Assembly (NCBI GenBank): GCA_023105745.1
Contig: JALGQZ010000013.1
Location: 23,756,605-23,820,604 of the forward strand
Length of the DNA: 64,000 nucleotides
Source of the DNA: Austropuccinia psidii
Taxonomy: Eukaryota > Basidiomycota > Pucciniomycetes > Pucciniales > Sphaerophragmiaceae
Reading direction: 5' to 3'
Position numbers and translations under genes: made by a program. Under the pieces are notes generated by a model. It did no database searches. It saw only the letters and a program-made list of their open reading frames with translations, and had not been told where the DNA came from. Below, piece by piece: positions 33,814 through 45,440 of this stretch (the first letter of the stretch is position 1; the number at the start of each line of letters is the position of its first letter).

Positions 33814-36800
33814 GTGGAGATAATGATTTGTTCAATTTTTCTCACTTATTTTCTTTAAGAGAACAGGTGTGCACTATAGATACTAGCTTCAAGAAATCTT
33901 TAAAATTTCTTCTTTTTTCTTCTCTCTCTCATATTCTTTATAGTATTATCAATGATTCTGGTGCTAAAAACTCTTTTATTGCAAAGAATGTTGTTCTCAA
34001 GTACTCATTCATTGTTCCAGAGCTCCCTTAAAAGATTTCTCTTTTCATTTTGGATTCCAATGAATCAATTTCTTTGTTCATCACTCATTATAGCAAGTGG
34101 GTTGTTGACTTGCCTTCTTTCCCAACCTTCTAATGGGATTTCTTTATCATAGATTCATCCAAGGGAGAAGACATCATATTGGGATATGATCACCTTTACC
34201 AATTCAATATCATTATAAATTGGAAAGATGGATTGATAACCTATGATTCTAGTTATGAGAATGCTATTGGTATTAAATCTTCTACTAGTAATGACGTTTC
34301 CACTACTTTGAACAGTGTTGCTCTGGTTGGTGAGCTTAAGACACCTTCCCTTCCTTGTTCTGTCCATATCCCTTCCATCAAGCCCTCTCAGTCATTACTT
34401 CCATCAAGAGATGAAGTCTTCAAAGAGATAAAAGATGTTGGAGAAGATGTTGCTATATCTTCACTTCATCTCTTTCAAGAGGATATGGACCTTCCACCTT
34501 TATCTTTTCAGGACTCCCTGGAGGAGCAGAGGGATGAGGAGGAAGAGGAAGAAGAGATTGAAACTGTGGTGAAGGTAGTCCCTCCTGCTTATCACCAATA
34601 TTTCAATGCATTCTCCAAGATGAAAGCAGAGGAACTCCCTCCACACTGCACCTGTTATCATCATAGCAAGCTTGAGTGTCTTCTACATCCAGTTAGTGTT
34701 ATCTACTCTTTATCAAACATGAGTCAGAAACACTACAGGCCTACATTTCAGAGAATTTAGGGAAACGCTTCATCAGGCCAAGCTCCTCTTCAACAGAAGC
34801 ACCTGTCCTTTTTGTTAAGAAAAAGGATGGTGGCAAGATAGATTTGTGGGGTGCTTAGAATCTCCTGAGAATTAAAGAGGGGGATGAGAACTAAATATGG
34901 AAGTTATGAGTATTTGGTTATGCCATTTGGCTTCACTGATGCTACTTCTTCATTCCAGAATCTTGTAAAGGACAATAATTTGTTTGCTAAACCCTCAAGT
35001 GTGTATTCCATGCCTCAAGTGTGGAATAATTGGGCTGTTTTGTTTCAAGTGAAGGTCTCAAGATGGAGTCCTCAAAAGTTCAGCAAATTCTCAATTGTCC
35101 TCAGCCAAAGAACATCAAGGAACTTCAATCTTTCCTTGGCTTTGCCAACTTCTATTGTTGATTTATCAAAAATTATTCAAAAAAATGTCTTCTCTCACTT
35201 CCTTCCTTAAAAAGGATTTGCCCTTTATCTTCAATGAGGAAGTTCTTAGTCAGTTTCATATACTCAAAGAAGCTTTCACAACTTCTCCTATCCTATCCCA
35301 TTTCAATCCTTCTCTACCGACCATTGTAGAGCCTTATGCTTTTGATTATGCCTTGGGGGCTGTACTGAGTCAGGTGAATGACTCAGGAAAGCATCCAATT
35401 GCATTTGATAGTGGCAAGCTCCTCCCAGATGATCTCAACTACAAAGTTTATGACAAGGAACTCCTTGGCATAGTTTGGGTTCTCAAGTGCTGGAGAGCCT
35501 TCTTTCTTTCTCTTTCTGATTCCTTTGAAGTCATGAAAGACCACTGTTTCCTTCAATATTTTATGTCTTCCAAAGTTTGTACTTGTTGCCAAGCCAGTTT
35601 GGCAGAGTTTCTCTCTGAATTTCACTTCTCTATCACTTACTGCCCAGGAAGACTGGCCACTTTACCAGAAGCTTCATCACGTCTGGACAACATGTACCCA
35701 GAGAGGGGGTGGACTTCATTGGAAAGAATCCTCAAAATCTTCATCAAGTTCTCAATCAAAATGGAATTGAAGTCAAGATTTTTCTCAATAAAAGTTGAAG
35801 AGTTCTCAGATTTAGTTGATCAAATTCAGAAGGAAGTATGGCAAGACAAAGATTATAAGGGAATTTTTGAGCAATTGGCAAGAGGTGAATCAATCTCAGA
35901 TTATTTTCTTGAAAGTCAAGACAAATTCTTATTATTAAAAGATAGAGTAGTCATCCCAAGAAATCATGCACCTCAATTGGATATCCTTCAAAAGAGTCAT
36001 GACTCACCATTGGCTTGCTGTGAGCCTTGAAGTATATTTTACATACCCAAATAGGCCACAATTATCTTAAAAAAGAATTCTGAACTACGCATAACCCATA
36101 AGTCATGCATATATTCAAAATTCATCATTTTTGATTTCAAAAAAGATGAATAACATTTTATTGAGTAAGTAACTCCATGGATTTAAGGTGAGATTTGCAC
36201 TCTACACAACAATTCACCAAGGGTAGCTCTATGGAGTGAAGAAGCTCAAATTAACTCTTTGAGGTGGTAATATGGAAAATACTTCAATACAACATCATCA
36301 ATACCACATAAAAGATACGTGAAAATATTTGTTTTTCTCTATTTCAGGCCAAAATAATGGGAATGGGAGAAATACCATGTTACATATACACTAAGAATAG
36401 TGTTATGAATGTTTGGGGCACTTAATATCATGGTATTCTTACATGCACTTTTGGTACACCCATAGTGAATATCCCACTTTAAGCTTAAAATTCTATTTTG
36501 ATTTAAAAAATAGGCATGGGGGACAAAAGACATCAAAGAGAGCCAGGGTACCCAACTTCTGAGGCCTCAGAGGTGTGGACAGCTCCAAAGCTTGGATCCA
36601 TGGATTATATTGGCCTAATTGGTAAACTAAAGCCTTTTGAGAACTTGGTCACCATGTTACAATTTCAGTAAATCATAAGAAAATAGCAAATAACCTGCTA
36701 TTTTGACGTGCCAAGGAGGTAAAGAGAAGCTTAGACTCCTGTAACCATGTCAATTCTTAATGAGTTACCATGGATAAGCCTCAAAAGAGTAATTAAAACC

Positions 36801-39194
36801 CCTTTTGGACTAGTATCCATTGATTTGCCTCATAGCAACCAGCCATAGACCGCTATTTGCAATTCTATATAGAAATGAGGTAAAACTTCAAAAATTCATT
36901 AAAAATACAATTCCTAATTAATCTTTCTAAAGCTTTCAGGACCAATTTAGAACTGTCTAATTCATATATAAATCAAAAAGAATTATACTTTTATATGTAA
37001 AATTAAAAGAATTACTTACAGTCCATTTTTGAGGATTCCATGTGAAACACAGAATCTTTAAAAATTTACAGAACATACATTCTGTGATGAAATTTTCAAA
37101 AAAATTGATAACTTTGAGAAATAAATTGATCTTTTTAAATAAAAGAAGTTTTACAGTTGTTACTCCTTTTTTAACCATAAATGGGTTGGTAGTCACGTAA
37201 AAGCCTCAATTAAGCAATTATGATAATCTTATGTGACAACTGATGATGAAATCAATAATCCAAAACTTTTTATTGTTTTCTCACTCACTGCCTTTTCAAT
37301 TTTCTCCATGGAACGCCTCTGTGAGCTGTCTTAGACTTAAAAGAGGCCTCTTCTTGCTGTTTTTTCCAAATAATCATCACATTATTATATTATACCTTTA
37401 TTACCAACAAGTAAGTATTAGTTAAAATTATCTCTTAAGTATTTTATTCTTTCAGAAATCAATCAGAAAGAAGTGAAATTATAGAAATCAACTAGATATT
37501 GTTGTAATCCTGTTATAAATCAATTTTGATCCATTAAATCCACAATCCTACGCCAAATCTCTCTACTTTATCTTTCAATAAGTTCTTTGTAGTATTAGTG
37601 AGTGATTTAATCTTAATTCTTGAAGCTTTTCTCTAATAATAGTTTTCTTCAAGGATTATCTTTATAATTATTCTTGCAAAAGATAATTATGTATTAAAAT
37701 AATTTTATTCCTTGAATAAAAGAAGTTTTTATTATTCAATTATTCTTGTAATTGATTCTTGTAGAAAATTACTGCTCACTGTTATAATCACTATTAGTGT
37801 ATAAAACGTGAAAGAAATAATTATTTAATTATTTAATTGTGGTTATAATAATTATTTATTATTATATTTCATAAGAACAGTCATAGTACTGTTGATTAAT
37901 AGTAATATTATCAACAATTTCATAGACACATCTTACACTTGCAATACGTGCCAGGAGAAGACCCTCAAGCTCATCAAGAGGGATTTTTATCAGGCTGGCA
38001 TAAATCCAATCATCAAAGACTATGTGTCCTCATGTCAGCAATGTTCAAGAAACAAGAACATTCACCATAAGAAGTTTGGATTACTGCAACATCTTTGAAT
38101 TCCATCTAGCCGTTAGAGCTCATTATCAATGGAGTCTATAACTCAATTGACTCTGTCAAGAGACTTTGATTCAATTTTTCTAGTTGTAGAAAGATTCTCA
38201 AAAATGCAAATCTTTATTCCATCTTATTTGACAATCACTGCTTCAGGCTTAGCTCAAATCTTTAGTAGTCATGTCTTTTCCAAACATTGTCTTCCAATAA
38301 GGATTGTCAGTAATAGAGGTTCTTTCTTTTCTTAATAATTTTGGACTCAATTATGTCAGCAGCTCAAGATATCAAGAGATTGTTCAACTGCCTTTCACCA
38401 TGAAAAAGATGGACAGACAGAGAGGGTAAATTTTATTCTAGAACAGTGTCTTTGTATTTATGTCAGTTACCATAAAGATGAATGGCACACGTGGCTTCCT
38501 CTGGCTGAATTTGCCTATAATAATGCAGAACATTCATGAAAAACAGTCACCTTGCTTCATCATTTATGGAGGAAATCCCAGCTTTGAATCAATTCACATT
38601 TCTCAATATACCCCTGCTGCAATGGTATCAACAAAACTCCAATCAGTACAGAACGTTTTCAAAGAGGAATTAGTGTCAGCAATAAAGCATTTTAATAAGT
38701 ATGCAGATAGAGATAGGGCAATTCCACCTGATTTCCAACCTGTGGACAAAGTATGGCTAACTTCCAAGAACATCAAGACAACAAGACTGACCAAAAAACT
38801 CTCAGAAAGATGGTTGGGACCCTTTGAAGTTGTCAATAATATTGGAAGCCATGCATATCACCTCAAGTTTCCTCAACAATGGAAGTCAGTTCACCCTGTC
38901 TTTCATGTGTCCTTGTTAGAACCAATGAAGCAATCAAGTATCCCAAATCAACATCAATTGAAACCACACCAAGTCATAGTGGAAGAGCAAGAAGAATGGT
39001 AAGTGGCTCAGGTTCTGGATTCAAAACTCAAGAGAGGTATATTATGGTACCTTGTGGAGTGGAAAGGAATCAATGATGACCCAGAAAGAACAACTTGGGA
39101 AGCAGCTTCCAAACTTTCCAGCTACCAAGATCTTGTCAAGGATTTCTACAATTTGTATCCTGAAATACCTGGCCCAAATATCTCAAGAGTTTGA
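33807..39194 (+). pseudogene. Pol, family C copy 1 (deleted RT core, solo LTR insertion)
   Basis: Pol is in the -1 frame relative to gag. Protease has DSGA at 33954-33965. RT begins near 34590, but compared with copy 2 about 250 bp are deleted between 34815 and 34970 in three pieces, removing the YLDD catalytic box. RNase H around 35320-35660 has the first catalytic Asp replaced by Tyr (EPYAFD for ETDASD). The integrase finger is split by the solo LTR at 36019-37937 and resumes at 37938. The integrase core has SNRG in place of SDRG near 38310, another catalytic loss. The C-terminal domain runs 38460-39002, and a chromodomain (LWYLVEWKG...TTWEAAS) at 39003-39194 follows a TAA at 39000-39002. 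Frameshifts occur near 34760, 35095 and 38336. Confidence 0.88.
36019..37937 (+). repeat. Solo LTR of family E, 1919 bp, in family C integrase
   Basis: It starts TGTGAGCC and ends ATCTTACA, flanked by a perfect 5-bp duplication CTTGC at 36014-36018 and 37938-37942. Removing it and one CTTGC restores collinearity with copy 2 (62765-62790). Its termini resemble those of family A (TGTGAGCC ... CTTACA), but the bodies differ. A minus-strand open frame at 36339-36536 is homologous to the one in the inverted copy. Confidence 0.95.
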
Positions 39195-40963
39195 TTTTAT
39201 GGTGCTTAGTGGGGATTGGAGTTTACAAAAGTAAGTTCCTCTCCTGGCATGTACCTTGAAGGGCGTATGCTACCCAAATATGTTGTAAGCATCACCTTGG
39301 CCACTTTGTGAGCACTTTTCAATTTTATGGACAGGTTTAGAAGGCCTTTCAACATCAATACCCTTGAATTTGGACTTTTCATCAAGGTATGGCCAAATTC
39401 TCACTTTTCTTCTTTATTTTCTTTTTCTTTCATATTTTAATACTACAAATACTGCTAGTCACTATTATTCAAGACATTACCTAACTCAAAATCCATTTAT
39501 GGCAAAGGTTTCCATTGTTTTATGATGCTTGATGGGGAGTGGAAGTTATTAAAGTATGTTCCATCTCCTGGTATGCACCTCTGAGGGTTCTACTTCTTGA
39601 AAAACAACACCTTGGCCAATCTGTGAGCATCAAATTGCTGATTTTATTATTTCAGGAAAAATATGGCCAAAATCAAGCAGCTCACCACAAGAATATCAAT
39701 CCTCAGAATTTTCTTTATTTTCTTTTCTTTAATGTCTTTTTATCTCAATTCTTTCTTTTACTTGTAGCCTTTTATTTTGTATTTTTTATTCTTCTTGATT
39801 CAAAAGAAGCAATCATCACTCCCATTTCTTGTTTGGGGAGTAAATTCATTTAAGAATAGAACAGCAAAATGCTAGTAATGATAAAGACCAACTATAGATA
39901 ATCCTCATCAAAATTTCTTCAAAGCTCCCTCAAGTTATCAAAAACATCAGGACCATAAAGTACAGAAGGTGGAGAATCAGAGTGATTTGAGTCACAAATG
40001 GAAGTCAGCTTTGAACTCATCTTCAAGTCAAGATTCAAACCCAAGACCAAGCAAAAAATGGAAATTTCCAAGTCAGAAAGTCAATTATGGTAATTTGAAC
40101 TTCAAGAATGGAGTTAAGGACAATAAAATAGAATAAAAATCAAGAAAGAACTGTCTTATTTCCCAAATTGGCCATTTCTATGCACTTGCGCACAATGCCA
40201 TCAAATCATCTTCAAATAATGTGAAAAGCCTTCAAAACATCAAAAAGACAAAGAAAATATTCAAATCGGTGCATTTGCGCATTTTGTGAATTTTTGGCTC
40301 ATTCACTTCCCAAACCTTCAAAAACGTCATTTCATTCAAAACTTAATCAAAATATGCCATTTCATTCATTTTGACATATTTGCGCATTTTGCCCATTTCT
40401 GGCTATTACTTACTCAAAACCATAAAAACTGCCAATTAATTCATCTCAATCAATAATTCATCAAAATCTTCAATATCTTGCATAATGACGCATTTGCGCA
40501 TTTTTGCATTTTGGCGGAATTAGCCAAAAACCCCAGAAAACAACAAATTTGGGTAAAATTTCCAATGGATCCTGCAATGGTCCAAAAAAAACGGCCAATC
40601 TGGCCCCATCTTCATGCAATGGCAATAAGGTCTTAGGACATAAACCTGAAATCACCATTTATCATGAGCCATGAGGACTCAAGACAATTGAGTGAAGAAC
40701 ACTGCAATGAGAAGAAGATTACCAACAGAGAAGTAACAGAAGAAAATGAAAAGAAATTTAAAGAAGGGAAGAGGAAAAGAATCAAGTTAAAGAAGAAGGA
40801 CAGACAAGTTGTGAATATGAAGGAGTTTGAAATTATGATTGATGAAGAGGAATTATGAGGGATGAAAATTGGGTATTTGAGGGGAAGAAAGTTTCAAACA
40901 ACCTGATCAAGATTCACTTACTTTTATGGTGCTCAGAGCTCACCACTTTTAAGAGGGGGATAA
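39195..40963 (+). other. Family C 3' untranslated region with TGCGCA repeats
   Basis: About 1.77 kb between the pol stop and the polypurine tract; its start is conserved at 63885-64000 in copy 2. The palindrome TGCGCA in a TTTGCGCATTTTG context occurs at 40187, 40276, 40381 and 40495, in degenerate units about 90-115 bp apart. A small Lys/Glu-rich frame at 40664-40858 (64 codons) has no recognisable domain and cannot be compared with copy 2 here. Confidence 0.6.
40951..40963 (+). other. Polypurine tract, family C copy 1
   Basis: AAGAGGGGGATAA directly precedes TGTCACACC, the start of the 3' LTR. Confidence 0.7.
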
Positions 40964-41501
40964 TGTCACACCCATGGAGGCAGGCAGGGTATTAGCAATC
41001 ATTACCAATTGAATATCTTCCAACACCCAATCAGCAAGGGGGTTTCATGGAAGATACACCAAATACAGTTTCAAACCTTGATACAGCTCAATACAGGAAA
41101 AATTCAAATACAGATTTCACAAAATACAGGCCTGTCCTCAATACAGGTGAAAATACCAGTATTGGACACACCAATACAGGTTTACATCACAAATACAGAT
41201 TCCTCCAGCATACAGTCATGGGTTCTTAACACTCAAACTCCAGGCTGGCATTTTTTCACATATATCAGACCCCCTTCACACACCTGAGGGTTTTCACCAA
41301 GTTAATTAAAATATTTGATTTATTATTTAATATTATTTTATTTCTCAGTCAGAGGTATTATTTTATTAATTATTAAGTTAGTCTTAGCCTTCCCTCAGCT
41401 CTTCCATAGAGTCCTGGTGGCCATATTGTAATTAATCCTTTTCTCTTTTCTGAACAGGTTGAAACAGTGATTCAAGATTAGTTGTGAATGGCTCTTTGTT
41501 T
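40964..41501 (+). repeat. 3' LTR of family C copy 1, partial
   Basis: It starts TGTCACACC and matches 47815-48332 of copy 2 through the CAATACAG-rich segment and GAACAGGTTGAAACAGTG. Homology stops where repeat D begins. The self-complementary segment AGTTAATTAAAATA is conserved near 41298-41312. Confidence 0.75.
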
Positions 41502-41947
41502 ATACCAAAATGTTTTTATTGTTTTTTGGTAACACTAAGAACTAGCTCTAATATATTTCTTTTATTTTATTCTTTTTATCATATCATTTCTTTTATTTTA
41601 TTCTTTGTATCATATCATTTATATTATTAATTATCTATAAGTAATATGATATGTTTTATTCCATAATTACAATGATCTTTTACTATTGTGATTTTTCTGA
41701 CTCTTATTTCTCATTACTAATTAGAATATTCAGGGTAAAAAATTAAAATATTAGTTATTTTTAAATATTATTTTACTGTCAAACCTTACAAAGCTTACTT
41801 TAATTTCTTTAAGTGTGTACTAGAGATTTTTTTCATTCTTGCCAATGAGAGTGTGCTTTACTGGCTTTGTTACATTTTTGCTGAGGGCCTTTTTCTAGTG
41901 GTAATTTTCTTCTCAAAATGATATGATTCCATTGAGATAATATTTAT
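41502..41947 (+). repeat. Dispersed repeat D, copy 2
   Basis: This is the second copy of the 31514-31928 repeat. It carries an extra tandem duplication of about 30 bp near 41560-41620 (TTTTATTCTTT...ATCATATCATTT twice). It interrupts or replaces the end of the family C LTR. Confidence 0.65.
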
Positions 41948-44439
41948 GGTGAGAGATGGTATTTGTGGAGAGGGAAGAAAACTACCATTTCTGGAAATTG
42001 CATTAACTTTTATTGATATGGAATCCTTGGGAATGCACCTGGGGATGTTTTTCTTGGCAGTAGAAAAACTTTCAAAAGGACAGAATTTTCGGTTGAGTTA
42101 ACTGCCATTAAAAAAAGGTAGGGAAAGTACCAGTTTGAATTGTTCTGTTTATTTTATTACTATTTCCCCTTTTGATACACAGCCTTGAGATAATTTTTCT
42201 GGTGGGTTTATTTTAGATTGTGTTGTTTCATGTAGGTATTGGCTTATTATATTGAATTTGACATGTTTTTTATGACTTAAATGAACTTTATTCTTTGGAA
42301 ATACTTTGTGATATTCTTTATAGCCTTAAATCTATTCTTTAAATTGAACTGAGGTATGGAGAATACAGCTCTGATGCTGTGCTTTATCTGAATATAGCTT
42401 GATTGAGATTTGAAGGTTTGAATTTCATAATTTTTTTGATGATGCAATAAGGTAGATAAATTGTGTGATACTGAACGTTTTTAACTTAAACTCTTCTGTA
42501 CCAAGCCTATGTTTGAGGTGTATGATATTCCTCTGTAATTGTAATGTACTTGAGGCTATGTATTTTATATTATCACCAGGGCAATTTTTATGTGACTGGT
42601 TAGCCAGTCATTTAATATGTCCTGTATGTGACTTAAAAATGTCTATTAATGTGAAATGAATATAAACAAGATATAATTATAAGATGACCTAAGGAAAGCC
42701 CAAATATTACCTGCATGAACTCCAGTATTAGATTGTTCTTTCACAACTGGCTTAGCTCAACATATGATTAAAAGAACCTTCCATAATTTAACAATCATAT
42801 TTGCAAAGAAAATTACATGGAGCAGAAGTGGATTATTTCAGTATTTTGAGTAGCATCCTTTTCTTCTCAAGCACCTATTATTCAGAATTACCCCCCTTTT
42901 AAAATGTTTGATAGATCAATAAATATTGTACAATTTGTGTTCATAGAGTCAAAAAGAAAGAAAGTTTCACTTGCCCTTTGAATATACATATTCATTTTAA
43001 TGAGCTATTTTATGACTTAATGGTCTTCCAAATTAGGCTATCAATTACTCAGCAATTCTCTGAGAGCTATGTGATATGGGAAGAATATCTCTCAATTAAG
43101 GGATGAAAAAAATGCAAATTTTACCAATTAAGAATTAATATCTATTGTTAAAGAGAACAATTTATTGCAGAAAAAGGGTCATCATGTCTTGATATGAGCC
43201 CTAAATGTTCAATTGAGAGCACAGAATAAAAATCGATCAATATCCAAATATCAGAAATTATGAAATGGTTTTGGGAAATAATATGAAGAAGGCTCAGCCA
43301 TACCCATATATTCCAAATTCAAACATTTTCATCATTTCAACTTGTTATACACTTCCCTCTGAAATGAAACACACCACCAACAATTTCTGAAAGAAGCTCT
43401 GTGGACAAAAATTAATAGTTTTCTGACAGATAAGCAATGGAAATCATTGGAGGTTTTAAAGAGTATTTGATAAGATACACCTTTCACATGCAGAAATTAT
43501 CATAATCCAAAAAAGACGCTTAAATTTCATCTTTCAGGTAAAGAGAAGCTTCTTCATTGTATTGAAATTTCCAAAATTCAGAACATATGTTTGGTAAAAG
43601 CATTTTTTCTACATTAGTATTTTCAATATACAAACATTTGTGTCCACAGTAATATGCTTTGGTGGCTTTTGTTTTTATAAAAGTGTTTTTGGTTTTTGGT
43701 TTAAATTTTACATAATCTACCTCAAAATTCAATTATTTTTGAATAATACCAGAAATTTAGTAGTCATCCAAAGATGTTCAGCCAAAAAATGTAAATTCAA
43801 GCTCAAAGATGAGAAATGTGGGCATTATTTTTTATTAGAAATTCATCTTCACAAGTATTTTGGCTACTCCATCATTATAAAATTATGTTCATTCTTTGCC
43901 AAAGTTTGGATTATATATGAAGTATGCCACTAGAACTTAAAGTTTTGCGTTCTAATTACTGGGAAAAAATGAAATCATGAAGTTTATTCCCTCCTGTAAT
44001 GTTTATATTGAACCCCACTTTTTTCCAAAGGAGTATGTGAACTACAAGTTGTATTTAGGCAGGAAAAAGTGACAGGTTACTCAGATGCTATAGAGTGGTG
44101 TGCACATGAATTATATTATCTTCTTGAAAGTACATCTTTAATTATAATTTCTGTTGCACCACTCACTAAATACTACTACTAATGATAAATTTCATGCCAT
44201 TGACCATTTCAAAATTGGAAAATGTGAGTGTTTTTGCATAGTTAATATTCCAAAAAATATCAAATGACAGCTGAGTTTCTCCATCAGTTTCTTTCATTTC
44301 CTCTCATGATGAACCTCCCTCCAAAGATGATTAAAATTATTTCACAATTATGCTCAAATACATGGAATCACCAGCTTGTTCCCATTGGCTGGCAGGGATA
44401 GATAATCAAAATAATATGTTCCTATACTAAAAAGGTTTG
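41948..44439. other. AT-rich region, no gene recognised
   Basis: Only short frames occur. The most protein-like are 43520-43732 (minus) and 42465-42659 (plus), without domains or homologues in the window. One unit related to the 30460-30965 repeats lies at about 42181-42260. Confidence 0.4.
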
Positions 44440-44671
44440 GGGTTGGTTTATATCACCTTGTGCAGACAGCCCCCACAAGGTAGCTCTGAAATACAGAGGT
44501 AATATATATATTGTATTGTAAACAACCCCCCAGAACCAGCTTCAAATGGCTGGGGGTGGTTTGATCCCACTAGTGTGAAAGTCCTTATGACACCACCTCC
44601 AAGACTGTGGATTTTGTTACAAAAAGGCTTTGTGAAAACCCCCAAAACAAAATAGAAATTGGAGGGGTGTT
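44440..44671. repeat. Diverged units of the CAACCCCC repeat
   Basis: Looser copies of the array that follows, with CAACCCCCCAGAACCAGC and CTGGGGGTGGTTTG blocks but irregular spacing. Confidence 0.5.
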
Positions 44672-44962
44672 GTTTCCAACAACCCCCCAAAGCCAGATGT
44701 AAAAGGCCATGAGGTTGTTTGCATCAGCTAGCTCAAACAACCCTTCAAACCAGTGAAAAATTACAGGGGTTGCTTGCATTAGCTAGTGAAAACAAACCCC
44801 CAAAACTGACTGCAAAAAGGTGGGGGATTATTTGCATCAGCTTCTGCAAACAACCCCCAAAACAAGAAGTAAAAGGCCTGGGGGTTGTTTGCATCAGCTA
44901 GCGCAAACAACCCCCCAAAACTGGCTGTAAAACACCAGGGGGTTGTGAACACCAGCCTCTGC
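44672..44962 (+). repeat. Tandem array of hairpin-forming ~58-bp units
   Basis: About five units share the form GCAAACAACCCCC-(20-22 nt)-GGGGGTTGTTTGC-ATCAGCTAGC. One unit has perfect 13-bp arms at 44846-44858 and 44880-44892. Most units are close to a multiple of three, so the minus strand reads as a repeated peptide containing ADANNP and FWG (44585-44779 and 44779-44997). No protein family was recognised. Confidence 0.75.
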
Positions 44963-45195
44963 AGTGTTAGGATATTGCAGGTGGGCACTGACGGCACCAG
45001 TCAAGCAAAACACTGAGGCATAATGGGTGGTTTCTCTCTACAATAGGAGAGTGCCCCATGGATCTTAACAAGGAATGCCCAATTGCCTGCCACATGGGTG
45101 ATGTGAACCCATGGAAAAGTGAGCAAGTAGTGCAGATGCAAGGCCTACCAGCTAAGAGAGGAAAGATTGGATGTTGCCAGTTCATCCACAGTTTG
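44963..45195 (+). other. GC-richer segment, weak tRNA-derived SINE-like signals
   Basis: An A-box-like ACCAGCTAAGAGAGG near 45147 and a B-box-like GCCAGTTCATCC near 45176 are spaced roughly as in tRNA genes and are followed by T-runs. It does not fold as a tRNA by eye, and no second copy is in the window. Confidence 0.2.
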
Positions 45196-45440
45196 GTATT
45201 AGTTTTTTTTAAAAAAAATTTGTACTAGTTTTTTTCAAATAAACTATTTTTGTACTAGTTTTTTCAAATAAACTATTTTTGTACTAGTTTTTTTCAAATA
45301 AACTATTTTTGTACTAGTTTTTTTTCAAAAAAGCATTTTTGCACCAGTTTTTTTTTGAAGAAATATTTTTGTACTAGTTTTTTGCAAAAAGTCTTTTTTG
45401 CACTTGTTTTTTTCAAAAAACCATTGTATTGTTTTTTTAG
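45196..45440 (+). repeat. Minisatellite, ~32-34 bp unit
   Basis: The unit is TTTTTGTACTAG followed by a T-run and CAAATAAAC, repeated about seven times, best preserved at 45220-45330. The T-rich, CAAAA-containing tail continues with decreasing order to about 46000. Confidence 0.75.

Larger units (their letters stand above)
31934..41501 (+). mobile_element. Ty3/Gypsy element, family C copy 1 (5' truncated, interrupted)
   Basis: Homology to family C copy 2 starts at 31934 (equivalent to 48772) and continues through leader, gag, pol and the 3' untranslated region to a polypurine tract and a partial 3' LTR at 40964-41501. The 5' LTR is missing and repeat D adjoins instead. The 3' LTR breaks off where the second copy of repeat D begins. 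A family E solo LTR with duplication CTTGC interrupts the integrase. The chromodomain and the sequence style agree with Tf1/Tf2-like rust elements. The coding regions are heavily damaged. Confidence 0.88.

Noticed and set aside
40664..40858. Lys/Glu-rich 64-codon frame as a real accessory gene
   Set aside because: It has low-complexity charged composition, lies in a 3' untranslated region, and its equivalent in copy 2 is outside the window, so there is no support.
43520..43933. Overlapping plus and minus ORFs as a host gene
   Set aside because: Both are short, overlap each other, are preceded by stops, and show no motif.
44672..44962. CRISPR array
   Set aside because: Units are near-contiguous tandem copies with no unique spacers, and the setting is a eukaryotic transposon landscape.
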